Assembly (NCBI GenBank): GCA_028279265.1
Contig: JANQOC010000401.1
Coordinates: forward strand, 1 to 8,940
Direction of reading: 5' to 3'
Length of the DNA stretch: 8,940 bases
DNA from: Hyphomicrobiales bacterium
GTDB lineage: Bacteria; Pseudomonadota; Alphaproteobacteria; Rhizobiales; CAYWUX01
The position numbers and the translations under genes were made by a program. Shown in pieces: positions 1 through 4,841 of this stretch. The number at the start of each line of letters is the position of its first letter. Position 1 is the first letter of the stretch. The notes beneath the pieces are model-generated. The model had not been told where the DNA came from. It was given only the letters and a program-made list of their open reading frames with translations, and made no database searches.

Positions 1-771
1 GAGGTTCATGACAATGGCCCCCTCCTCGACTTCAGGCCAAAACCAGTTGCCATCGCGATCGAGAATTTGCAGTCCCTCTTCCTTGGCCGGCGGCAACCAG
101 GTCATGAAACCTGTATCCGCGTGGGCCCCCAGACCATATTCATCCTCTTCCAGGGCTGGTTTCGGCGGATAATAAGCCATGCGGAAATAGGTATAATTGT
201 TCTCGAAATAAGGATCGAAATAATCCTCTTCCAGTTCCAGTGCCAGGGCAAACAAAGGCAGGATGCTCTTACCGACATCCGTAATCCGGCCCATATATTT
301 CTGCACGTTTTCTTTGAAACCCGGCAGGTTTCCCGGCCATTGGTTTTTTGCGTAAAACTGCTTGCCGGCAACGACACCGGGATCGTCATCGGCATATTCC
401 GTGGCCATGACCAGGGTCGCATTCAGATCAAACTTTTTATTGTCGCTGTAGGTGGAGTGTTTGATCAGCGTCGCCTTCGGCTGAATGTAACCGCGCTGAT
501 GCTGGTTGACCTTAATGGCAAGCTTATCCTCCATGGGCAGATCATGAAAACGTTTGGTTTCATTCTCTATCTCATCGATCTCTGCTTGCGAAATGCCGTG
601 GCCGACGACCGAAATAAAGCCCAGATCCTCGCAGATTTCGCGAAGGTTTTTGGCGCTGGATTGCTTGGCTTGTTCATCACCACTGAGAAAACCTGAAACA
701 TCAAGGACAGGTAATTTCGCACGGTAGGTTTTTCGGACTTTTTCCTCGAATTCCCGATCCTGAAGCGCCAT
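1..771 (-). CDS. 2-oxoglutarate/Fe(II)-dependent oxygenase, isopenicillin N synthase-like (3' part outside window)
   Basis: This reading frame runs from ATG at 771 off the left edge without a stop, giving the first 257 residues; such proteins are usually about 310-350 residues. Residues 21-140 look like the DIOX_N domain (PVLDVSGFL at 21-29, GFISVVGHGI at 51-60). The start of the 2OG-FeII catalytic domain follows, with YFRMAYYPP at 195-203 and the iron-binding H-x-D in GAHADTGFMTWL (H217, D219). The distal iron histidine and the R-x-S that binds 2-oxoglutarate would lie beyond the window. No signal peptide is seen, so it should be cytoplasmic. By family it would couple 2-oxoglutarate decarboxylation to oxidation of a small molecule; the substrate cannot be read from the sequence. 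GGAGG at 777-781 lies 5 bases before the ATG and fixes the start. It is separated from the amidohydrolase gene upstream by 388 bases, so it is probably transcribed from its own promoter. Confidence 0.9.
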   Translation of the reverse strand, partial: MALQDREFEEKVRKTYRAKLPVLDVSGFLSGDEQAKQSSAKNLREICEDLGFISVVGHGISQAEIDEIENETKRFHDLPMEDKLAIKVNQHQRGYIQPKATLIKHSTYSDNKKFDLNATLVMATEYADDDPGVVAGKQFYAKNQWPGNLPGFKENVQKYMGRITDVGKSILPLFALALELEEDYFDPYFENNYTYFRMAYYPPKPALEEDEYGLGAHADTGFMTWLPPAKEEGLQILDRDGNWFWPEVEEGAIVMNL

Positions 772-776
772 CAATA

Positions 777-781
777 CCTCC
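777..781 (-). promoter_or_regulatory. Strong ribosome binding site of the oxygenase gene
   Basis: GGAGG on the minus strand ends 5 bases before ATG 771. It supports that start codon over any internal one. Confidence 0.75.
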
Positions 782-835
782 CTGGGTCGTGACATCTAAG
801 TCTTGACCCTGCTTTCTAAAACTTCAAATTTATTT

Positions 836-854
836 CCAATAGTTAAACTATGGG
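836..854. promoter_or_regulatory. Palindromic operator-like site upstream of the oxygenase gene
   Basis: The arms ATAGTT (839-844) and AACTAT (846-851) form a perfect inverted repeat around A845. After one mismatch, CC (836-837) pairs with GG (853-854). The site sits 65-83 bases before the oxygenase ATG, where a dimeric repressor or activator could act. No regulator gene lies in the window, so the binding factor is unknown. Confidence 0.35.
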
Positions 855-993
855 ACAAGTTCTGGAGTTAGTCCAGCCAAAACAATAAAGGAGCGGTAAC
901 GGTTCGACCCGCACCACTCCCTTATGATAAGGAGAAAGCAACTGTGCAATTGCGCGCACTGTGTTTATGGAGGATAGTGCGCACCTATTTTTT
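838..993 (+). ncRNA. Possible small structured RNA (speculative)
   Basis: On the plus strand CTTGACC at 802-808 matches the -35 core common in alphaproteobacteria, but the hexamer 17 bases further on (AAATTT, 826-831) is a poor -10. An RNA starting near 838 would contain the perfect hairpin CTGGA/TCCAG (862-866 and 872-876, loop GTTAG). It would then contain an imperfect stem in which GGAG (890-893) pairs with CTCC (917-920), and would end at the hairpin and T tract at 954-993. The same CTCC can instead pair with GGAG at 931-934. Length would be about 155 bases. No known RNA family was recognised. The elements could equally be operators in a minus-strand promoter region. Confidence 0.2.
954..993 (+). 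terminator. Terminator-like hairpin with T tract, plus strand
   Basis: GCGCACT (954-960) pairs perfectly with AGTGCGC (976-982) across a 15-base loop; one mismatch and one more G-C pair extend the stem. The stem is followed by CTATTTTTT (985-993). The T tract is on the plus strand only, and no plus-strand protein gene precedes it. The 5-base gap between the perfect stem and the T run weakens the call. Confidence 0.35.
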
Positions 994-995
994 AG

Positions 996-1026
996 CAAAT
1001 GAAAATTAGTTTCACCAAATGAAAAT
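996..1026. repeat. 11-base direct repeat, two copies 20 bases apart
   Basis: CAAATGAAAAT occurs at 996-1006 and again at 1016-1026. The 20-base step is close to two turns of DNA, as for tandem sites of one DNA-binding protein. The second copy also belongs to an inverted repeat, TTTCA/TGAAA with a 5-base spacer. Confidence 0.4.
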
Positions 1027-1037
1027 CCGCATACCCC

Positions 1038-1064
1038 AATTGAAATTATGAATTACGTTCAATT
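1038..1064. promoter_or_regulatory. Inverted repeat AATTGAA / TTCAATT
   Basis: Perfect 7-base arms at 1038-1044 and 1058-1064 are separated by 13 bases. The spacing of arm centres is 20 bases, the same step as the neighbouring direct repeat, which suggests one cluster of protein-binding sites. This is inference from sequence symmetry only. Confidence 0.25.
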
Positions 1065-1159
1065 TCCTCTGTGTCATGTTTGACTTAACCGCGTTCCAGA
1101 GGCGTCGAAACGTCCTTGGATGACACATGTTGTTACAGTATTTGACAAGGATTTGAGCC

Positions 1160-2053
1160 CTAACTCAAACCCAATCGATAAATCCGGGACGCGTTGTCAT
1201 AAAATATGGCTTTCTGTTCCTGCGTGCTGAGATGCGACAGGGTACGGCGGTAAGCGCCAATCAAGGCGTCATAATCCGTCCAGAGTTTCTCAATGGGAAA
1301 GTTGGATCCGAACACACATCTTTGCACACCGAATAACTCGAGAGCCTGGCCGACGACATCGGCGATATGGGTCTCAGAATTCTCATGAATAAACGTACCC
1401 AGTCCGGATATTTTCACGACAACATTCGGATGTTCGGCCAGACGCTTCAACCCGTCGAGCCAGTGTTCCCGATTGGTTGGCGCCCCATCTTCAAGCATAC
1501 CCACATGCTGCAGGATAAAAGTGGTATCCGGAAAGGCCGCAACCAGTTCAGCGCCGTCTTTCATCTGTCCGGCAAAAAGCTGCAGGTCAAATGACCAGCC
1601 CTGATCTGCAAGATGTTTGAAATTTTCCCGGAATATCGGTTTGTTCATCACATCAGGTTCAGGTTGAAAGCGATATCGTTCGTCCTCATGCCAGTGGAGT
1701 TGCATGCGAACCCCGCGCATCAGGGGATATTCTGACTGCGCACTTATCATCTCCGGAGCGGTGTCGGAGAGCAGATCCACATAGGAAACGATGGCATGGG
1801 GCCAGCCATGTTCCTTATTGACTTCGCTCACCCAACGAACCTCTTCCAGTTCCTGACCTTTTCCCCAGTTGACCTGGATGTAGACCGAAGCTTCAACGTC
1901 ATTGCCTTCGAGGTCTTCGAGGAATTCGGTCACCGGATAGTCGCGACGCAGGGGTTCATAGGGACCGAAAATTCGTGGCACCATGGGCCCCTTGAGCCAG
2001 GGCAAATCTTCCTGCCGCCAGATGTGATGATGGGCATCGATAATCGGCACCAT
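1160..2053 (-). CDS. Amidohydrolase family protein (COG3618 / Amidohydro_2, lactonase-like)
   Basis: The 297-residue product has the normal length for the COG3618 family of TIM-barrel metal hydrolases, which includes 2-pyrone-4,6-dicarboxylate and L-fucono-lactone hydrolases. Visible active-site elements are DAHHHIW at residues 6-12 (the H-x-H of strand 1), a histidine in LQHVG (H183), and FGSNFP (248-253), where Asn251 stands at the place of the Asp found in the lactonases; Asn here is common in uncharacterised members. It probably hydrolyses a lactone, ester or amide of a small organic acid, but the substrate is not readable. There is no signal peptide. An in-frame TTG lies at 2086, but the ATG at 2053 is preferred because a strong GGAGG stands 5 bases before it and the family fold starts right there. 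It is divergent from the DsbA-like gene across 265 bases. Confidence 0.9.
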   Translation of the reverse strand: MVPIIDAHHHIWRQEDLPWLKGPMVPRIFGPYEPLRRDYPVTEFLEDLEGNDVEASVYIQVNWGKGQELEEVRWVSEVNKEHGWPHAIVSYVDLLSDTAPEMISAQSEYPLMRGVRMQLHWHEDERYRFQPEPDVMNKPIFRENFKHLADQGWSFDLQLFAGQMKDGAELVAAFPDTTFILQHVGMLEDGAPTNREHWLDGLKRLAEHPNVVVKISGLGTFIHENSETHIADVVGQALELFGVQRCVFGSNFPIEKLWTDYDALIGAYRRTLSHLSTQEQKAIFYDNASRIYRLGLS

Positions 2054-2058
2054 GGGAT

Positions 2059-2063
2059 CCTCC
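2059..2063 (-). promoter_or_regulatory. Ribosome binding site that decides the amidohydrolase start
   Basis: GGAGG on the minus strand ends 5 bases before ATG 2053, the same spacing as in the oxygenase gene. The upstream in-frame TTG at 2086 has no comparable site. Confidence 0.75.
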
Positions 2064-2162
2064 GCAAAATAGTTTCTTGTTCTCAATTCTCCACTGTTCT
2101 TAAGGTATTTGGTCCTGGTTTTCCATATCCCGATAAATTTTGGACCTCCGATCTCAATTTAA

Positions 2163-2192
2163 TCGACAAGGACCCATCCGATCCGCTATTGT
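2163..2192 (+). promoter_or_regulatory. Candidate promoter of the DsbA-like gene
   Basis: TCGACA (2163-2168) matches five of six bases of the TTGACA -35 element. After an 18-base spacer comes TATTGT (2187-2192), four of six for TATAAT and preceded by C as is common in alphaproteobacteria. Transcription would start near 2199, giving a leader of about 120 bases. Called by eye only. Confidence 0.35.
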
Positions 2193-2203
2193 CCTGCCTG
2201 ATT

Positions 2204-2227
2204 GAGTACGCGAGGAATCCCGTACTC
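2204..2227 (+). other. Hairpin in the probable leader of the DsbA-like gene
   Basis: GAGTACG (2204-2210) and CGTACTC (2221-2227) are perfect 7-base arms around a 10-base loop. If the candidate promoter just upstream is right, this stem lies within the first few bases of the mRNA, where it could stabilise the 5' end. It could alternatively be a DNA operator. Confidence 0.4.
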
Positions 2228-2230
2228 CCG

Positions 2231-2284
2231 GATGGCCCGGCTTCTGGGAAGGTTAACGGCCCGCATTGGGAGAAGATGGCCCGG
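2231..2284. repeat. 10-base direct repeat GATGGCCCGG, two copies 44 bases apart
   Basis: Identical copies lie at 2231-2240 and 2275-2284, between the leader hairpin and the start of the DsbA-like gene. The step is about four helical turns. Function unknown; chance is possible in this GC-rich patch. Confidence 0.25.
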
Positions 2285-2318
2285 TCCCCACAACTCAAAA
2301 GAATGAGAGCCTGATCCT

Positions 2319-2987
2319 ATGACTTCTGATCCTGTGAATAAGGAAATTGTTTATATCGGAGATCCCATGTGTTCCTGGTGCTACGGTTTTTCGCCGGTAA
2401 TTCAGCACCTGAATAATAAGCACAAGCATGAAGTCAAAATGACTCTGGTGGTCGGCGGTCTCCATGTCGGAGACAATTGCATCACGGATGAAAAGAGAGC
2501 GGAATTCCTTCGCCATCATTGGGAAGAAATCAGCGAGCGGTCAGGACAACCCTTTAGCTACAAATCCCTGGAAAATCTCGGCTGGCTCTACGACACGGAA
2601 CCTGCCTGCCGTTCTGTTGTTGCCGTACGCAAGCTTGAGCCGGAAAAAGCGTTTCCCTATTTTGCAACGGTTCAGAGCGGGTTTTATGCCGATGCCAAAG
2701 ATACAAACGCCGACGACATCTATGTGGAAGCTGCCGAACAGCACGGGATCGACGGTGCGGAATTCTTAAAGACGTTTCACGATGAAGCGACCAAACAGGA
2801 GACGTTCCAGGATTTCAACTGGTCCCGCAGTATGGGAGTAACCGGATATCCGACGGTCCTGGTTCGCGACGGCGAGGACTGGGCGGCCTTGACGTTTGGC
2901 TACCAACCCCTGGAAGCTCTTGAAGGGCCTCTGGAGGGCTGGGTTCGAGCGGGATCGACATCGGACGAACCTGCCGTGGCCAACTAA
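2319..2987 (+). CDS. DsbA family protein with CxxC motif (COG3531-like predicted disulfide isomerase)
   Basis: The 222-residue product opens with EIVYIGDPMCSWCYGF: a beta strand followed by the redox motif C18-S-W-C21. A helical insertion follows, and MGVTGYPTVLVRD carries the cis-proline loop (G-Y-P-T) expected of the thioredoxin/DsbA fold. The DPMCSWCYGF wording is typical of COG3531, a group of predicted protein-disulfide isomerases related to FrnE. There is no signal peptide or membrane segment, so it should work in the cytoplasm, which sets it apart from periplasmic DsbA. The redox partner and substrate are not known. ATG 2319 lies just before the conserved strand; only a weak GAGAG some 10 bases upstream serves as ribosome site. 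It is convergent with the CMD-family gene, with 68 bases between the stops. Confidence 0.88.
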   Translation: MTSDPVNKEIVYIGDPMCSWCYGFSPVIQHLNNKHKHEVKMTLVVGGLHVGDNCITDEKRAEFLRHHWEEISERSGQPFSYKSLENLGWLYDTEPACRSVVAVRKLEPEKAFPYFATVQSGFYADAKDTNADDIYVEAAEQHGIDGAEFLKTFHDEATKQETFQDFNWSRSMGVTGYPTVLVRDGEDWAALTFGYQPLEALEGPLEGWVRAGSTSDEPAVAN

Positions 2988-3046
2988 GGGATCGCAATTC
3001 AAGTCCCCCAAATTCAGTCCCGCAGTTCGGCCCGGAACGCGATCCC
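2988..3046. terminator. Inverted repeat between convergent genes, possible bidirectional terminator
   Basis: GGGATCGC (2988-2995) starts directly after the TAA of the DsbA-like gene and is matched perfectly by GCGATCCC (3039-3046), 10 bases before the stop of the convergent CMD-family gene. The 43-base loop holds a minor GTTC/GAAC pairing. Position and symmetry suit a shared transcript end, but neither strand shows a T tract, so this is not a classical intrinsic terminator. Confidence 0.3.
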
Positions 3047-3055
3047 GATGCAGAT

Positions 3056-3655
3056 CTAACTCCCGTCAAACGGAGATCGCTCCCCTTCAGGTAAGGGGAT
3101 TTCGAACGTATTGAGGGTTGCGGAAATGAGCGTGTAATACCCGAACAGCAGCACAAGCTCGACAACTCCGGTGTCTCCCACGCCTTCTCTGGCGCTGTTG
3201 AATGTTTCATCGGTCACGCGTTGATTTTCCAGCAATTCCATTATGAATTTCTGAGTCGCCCCAAGAACCGCATCCTCACCCTCAGGAGAAATGGGTTGCC
3301 GGCCTTTTATGGTTGACAGCAATTGTTCGCTGATACCGATATTGCGGGCAATTTTCGCATGTGCAAACCATTCATAGTCGGCGCGCCAATGGGCGGCGAC
3401 CGTCAAAATTGCGACCTCCCGCACGGCATCCGAAAGCGAGGAGCGAAAACGGATCTTTTCCCCCAGCGCCTGCGAGACATTACCGATTTCAGGCGTATAG
3501 AGCAGCGGATTGAATGGTCCACGCAATCCACCTTCTTGATTCACAAAATCCGAAAGCGGCCGATCCTTGCCGCGCGCACCGCCCACGATCCGGTCAAACA
3601 GATCCTTGGCCTCTCCATCAAGTGTATCCACGGGAATGTTTGCCAAACGCACCAT
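3056..3655 (-). CDS. Carboxymuconolactone decarboxylase (CMD) family protein
   Basis: The 199-residue product has the all-helical CMD/AhpD core at roughly residues 45-130, with the signature VREVAILTVAAHWRADYEWF beginning at 78 and then AHAKIARNIGIS. AhpD-type peroxidase members use E-x11-C-x2-C-x3-H. Here E80 and H99 keep that spacing, but the two cysteines are replaced by Ala92 and Glu95, so a disulfide-based peroxidase role is excluded. The E/E/H set resembles the decarboxylase-like branch of the family. The true reaction cannot be assigned. It is cytoplasmic by sequence. ATG 3655 has GAGGT about 10 bases upstream. The gene is divergent from the DUF3750 gene across a 144-base region with three inverted repeats, which suggests regulated expression. 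Confidence 0.85.
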   Translation of the reverse strand: MVRLANIPVDTLDGEAKDLFDRIVGGARGKDRPLSDFVNQEGGLRGPFNPLLYTPEIGNVSQALGEKIRFRSSLSDAVREVAILTVAAHWRADYEWFAHAKIARNIGISEQLLSTIKGRQPISPEGEDAVLGATQKFIMELLENQRVTDETFNSAREGVGDTGVVELVLLFGYYTLISATLNTFEIPLPEGERSPFDGS

Positions 3656-3673
3656 TGTTAACTCTACCTCATA

Positions 3674-3688
3674 AATTCATTGTGAATT
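3674..3688. promoter_or_regulatory. Inverted repeat AATTCA-TTG-TGAATT, operator-like
   Basis: Perfect 6-base arms surround a 3-base spacer, centred 26 bases before the ATG of the CMD-family gene. A dimeric regulator bound here would overlap the likely transcription start or leader of that gene. Confidence 0.4.
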
Positions 3689-3689
3689 C

Positions 3690-3762
3690 ACCGTTTCAGT
3701 GTTCCAGGATTTAGCCGGATTTCTGCTCTATACGTCGATGTCTCGGTATTGAATGAAACGGT
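3690..3762. repeat. Pair of 9-base inverted repeats ACCGTTTCA / TGAAACGGT
   Basis: ACCGTTTCA (3690-3698) is repeated in reverse complement at 3754-3762, with 55 bases between. The two copies face each other within the divergent promoter region of the CMD-family and DUF3750 genes. They may be two half-sites or two binding sites of one factor serving both promoters. A 9-base perfect match in 144 bases is unlikely to be pure chance, but the factor is unknown. Confidence 0.4.
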
Positions 3763-3763
3763 A

Positions 3764-3775
3764 GAAATTGATTTC
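3764..3775. promoter_or_regulatory. Short palindrome GAAAT-TG-ATTTC
   Basis: The 5-base arms are perfect around TG and lie 25 bases before the ATG of the DUF3750 gene, directly after the inverted-repeat copy at 3754-3762. Its position fits an operator near the promoter. Confidence 0.3.
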
Positions 3776-3799
3776 GCACAAGTGTAACAATTATTGAAT

Positions 3800-4561
3800 A
3801 TGAAAACACTGATAATAATTTTTCTGTCTCTGCTTGTCCTTCCCCTTGGGGCCGGTACGTTGTGGTCCTACACTCAGGGCTGGCCACAAAGTTGGAATAC
3901 CGCCGACTGGTCGGCTACGGGCATTGCGCCGCATCCTGCAAAAAACCGGGAAGCCATAATCCAGGTTTATGCCGCCCGGGCGGGTCGCTGGAAAGGTATT
4001 CTGGCCGTACATACCTGGATTCTGATAAAGGAAAAGAATGCCCGGTCCTTTGAGCGCTACGATGTTGTCGGTTGGGGCCGTCCCGTTCGGCGTAATGCGT
4101 TCCCGGCTGATGGGTATTGGTATTCCAACGCGCCGGAAATCATTCTTGAATTACGTGGGCCGAAAGCACGCAAGCTCATTCCCCAGATCCAGGAAGCAAT
4201 ACGTCGCTATCCGAACTCCAACAGAGGAGATTACCGCGTTTGGCCCGGCCCCAACTCCAATACTTTTGTGGCCTGGATCGCGCGCAACGTTCCCGAACTC
4301 GGCCTTGAACTTCCACCGACCGCTGTCGGCAAGGATTTTCTGGGGTCTGGAATTAACTGGCACACGCCCCCTTCAGGCTCCGGATGGCAGGTGTCATGGA
4401 ATGGAATCATCGGTGCAGCCCTAGCCCCGAAAGAAGGCCTTGAACTCCATATTCTTGGAGTTACCTGGGGTATCGATTTGCAGGACTTCGGAATCAAGAT
4501 TCCGGCCCTGGGTTTGCTGAGCCTTAAAAATCTGATAGCGGCCCTGCCCCGCACCTCTTGA
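3800..4561 (+). CDS. DUF3750 domain-containing protein, exported or membrane-anchored
   Basis: The 253-residue product starts with a Lys then a hydrophobic stretch, KTLIIIFLSLLVLPLGAG, at residues 2-19, which reads as a signal peptide or N-terminal anchor. The rest would lie on the outer side of the cytoplasmic membrane. The body carries the wording I associate with DUF3750: AVHTWILIKEKNARSFERYD, VVGWGRPVRRN, YRVWPGPNSNTFVAWIARNV, and a Gly-rich C-terminal part. The function of the family is unknown. The recurrent His, Trp, Arg and Asn residues could form a binding or catalytic site, but that is a guess. An in-frame TTG stands two codons earlier (3794); ATG 3800 is preferred as it begins the signal-like segment. 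No good ribosome site is visible. Its promoter region is shared with the CMD-family gene. No clear terminator follows before the tRNA. Confidence 0.8.
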   Translation: MKTLIIIFLSLLVLPLGAGTLWSYTQGWPQSWNTADWSATGIAPHPAKNREAIIQVYAARAGRWKGILAVHTWILIKEKNARSFERYDVVGWGRPVRRNAFPADGYWYSNAPEIILELRGPKARKLIPQIQEAIRRYPNSNRGDYRVWPGPNSNTFVAWIARNVPELGLELPPTAVGKDFLGSGINWHTPPSGSGWQVSWNGIIGAALAPKEGLELHILGVTWGIDLQDFGIKIPALGLLSLKNLIAALPRTS

Positions 4562-4668
4562 ACTCGTGCGATTCATCTCCCATCTGACTGGGCCGACCCG
4601 ATCAATGACAGTTAAGAACCTGACCGCTATTGCCTCCTGGTAAGGTGATATCTGGACAGAGGACGTGC

Positions 4669-4742
4669 TGGGGTGTCGTATAAAGGCATTACTTCCGATT
4701 CTGGATCGGGAAATCGAGGTTCGAATCCTTGCACCCCAGCCA
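4669..4742 (+). tRNA. tRNA-Gln (anticodon CTG)
   Basis: All arms can be folded by hand. The acceptor TGGGGTG (4669-4675) pairs perfectly with CACCCCA (4732-4738). The D arm is GTA/TAC with G18-G19 in the loop. The anticodon stem TCCGA/TCGGG (one T-G wobble) closes the loop TTCTGGA, with anticodon CTG at 4701-4703. The variable loop is 4 bases. The T arm is CGAGG/CCTTG with loop TTCGAAT. The discriminator is G4739, as usual for tRNA-Gln, and CCA is encoded at 4740-4742. The weak U-A first pair favours recognition by glutaminyl-tRNA synthetase, whose gene follows 99 bases downstream. It reads CAG codons. Length is 74 bases. Confidence 0.96.
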
Positions 4743-4798
4743 GTACTTGACGGCAGCCCTCATTTCCCTCACAGAGGTAGGAAAAACTGCGGAGAGCG

Positions 4799-4816
4799 CT
4801 TCGGATAAAGCCGAAG
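4799..4816 (+). other. Hairpin between tRNA-Gln and glnS
   Basis: CTTCGG (4799-4804) and CCGAAG (4811-4816) are perfect 6-base arms around the loop ATAAAG. The stem ends 25 bases before the glnS ATG and begins 57 bases after the tRNA. There is no T tract. It may help trim or end the tRNA transcript, or act as a leader structure of glnS mRNA. A -35-like CTTGACG at 4746-4752 precedes it, but no good -10 was found at the right distance. Confidence 0.4.
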
Positions 4817-4841
4817 ACTTCTGACCGATTTGGACAACCCT

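Larger units (their letters stand above)
772..1159. other. Gene-free, repeat-rich intergenic region
   Basis: I see no convincing protein gene in these 388 bases on either strand. The region lies upstream of the oxygenase and downstream of the amidohydrolase, both on the minus strand. It holds at least six inverted or direct repeat elements: a palindrome (836-854), a perfect hairpin (862-876), two mutually exclusive pairings around 890-934, a hairpin followed by a T tract (954-993), an 11-base direct repeat (996-1026) and an inverted repeat (1038-1064). No clear minus-strand terminator for the amidohydrolase gene was found. Confidence 0.6.

Noticed and set aside
67..696. A 209-codon open frame on the plus strand
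   Set aside because: It is the antisense shadow of the oxygenase gene, whose minus-strand frame carries clear family motifs and a strong ribosome site.
1..2053. Oxygenase and amidohydrolase as one operon
   Set aside because: Same strand, but 388 bases with many regulatory-looking repeats lie between them.
2054..2086. N-terminal extension of the amidohydrolase to TTG 2086
   Set aside because: The strong GGAGG before ATG 2053 and the family start at the DAHHH strand favour the shorter protein.
1796..2314. A 172-codon plus-strand frame leading up to the DsbA-like gene
   Set aside because: Most of it is antisense to the amidohydrolase gene and the remainder is intergenic.
4715..4742. tRNA 3' end as an integration site
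   Set aside because: I saw no second copy of the tRNA 3' end in the window and no integrase gene.
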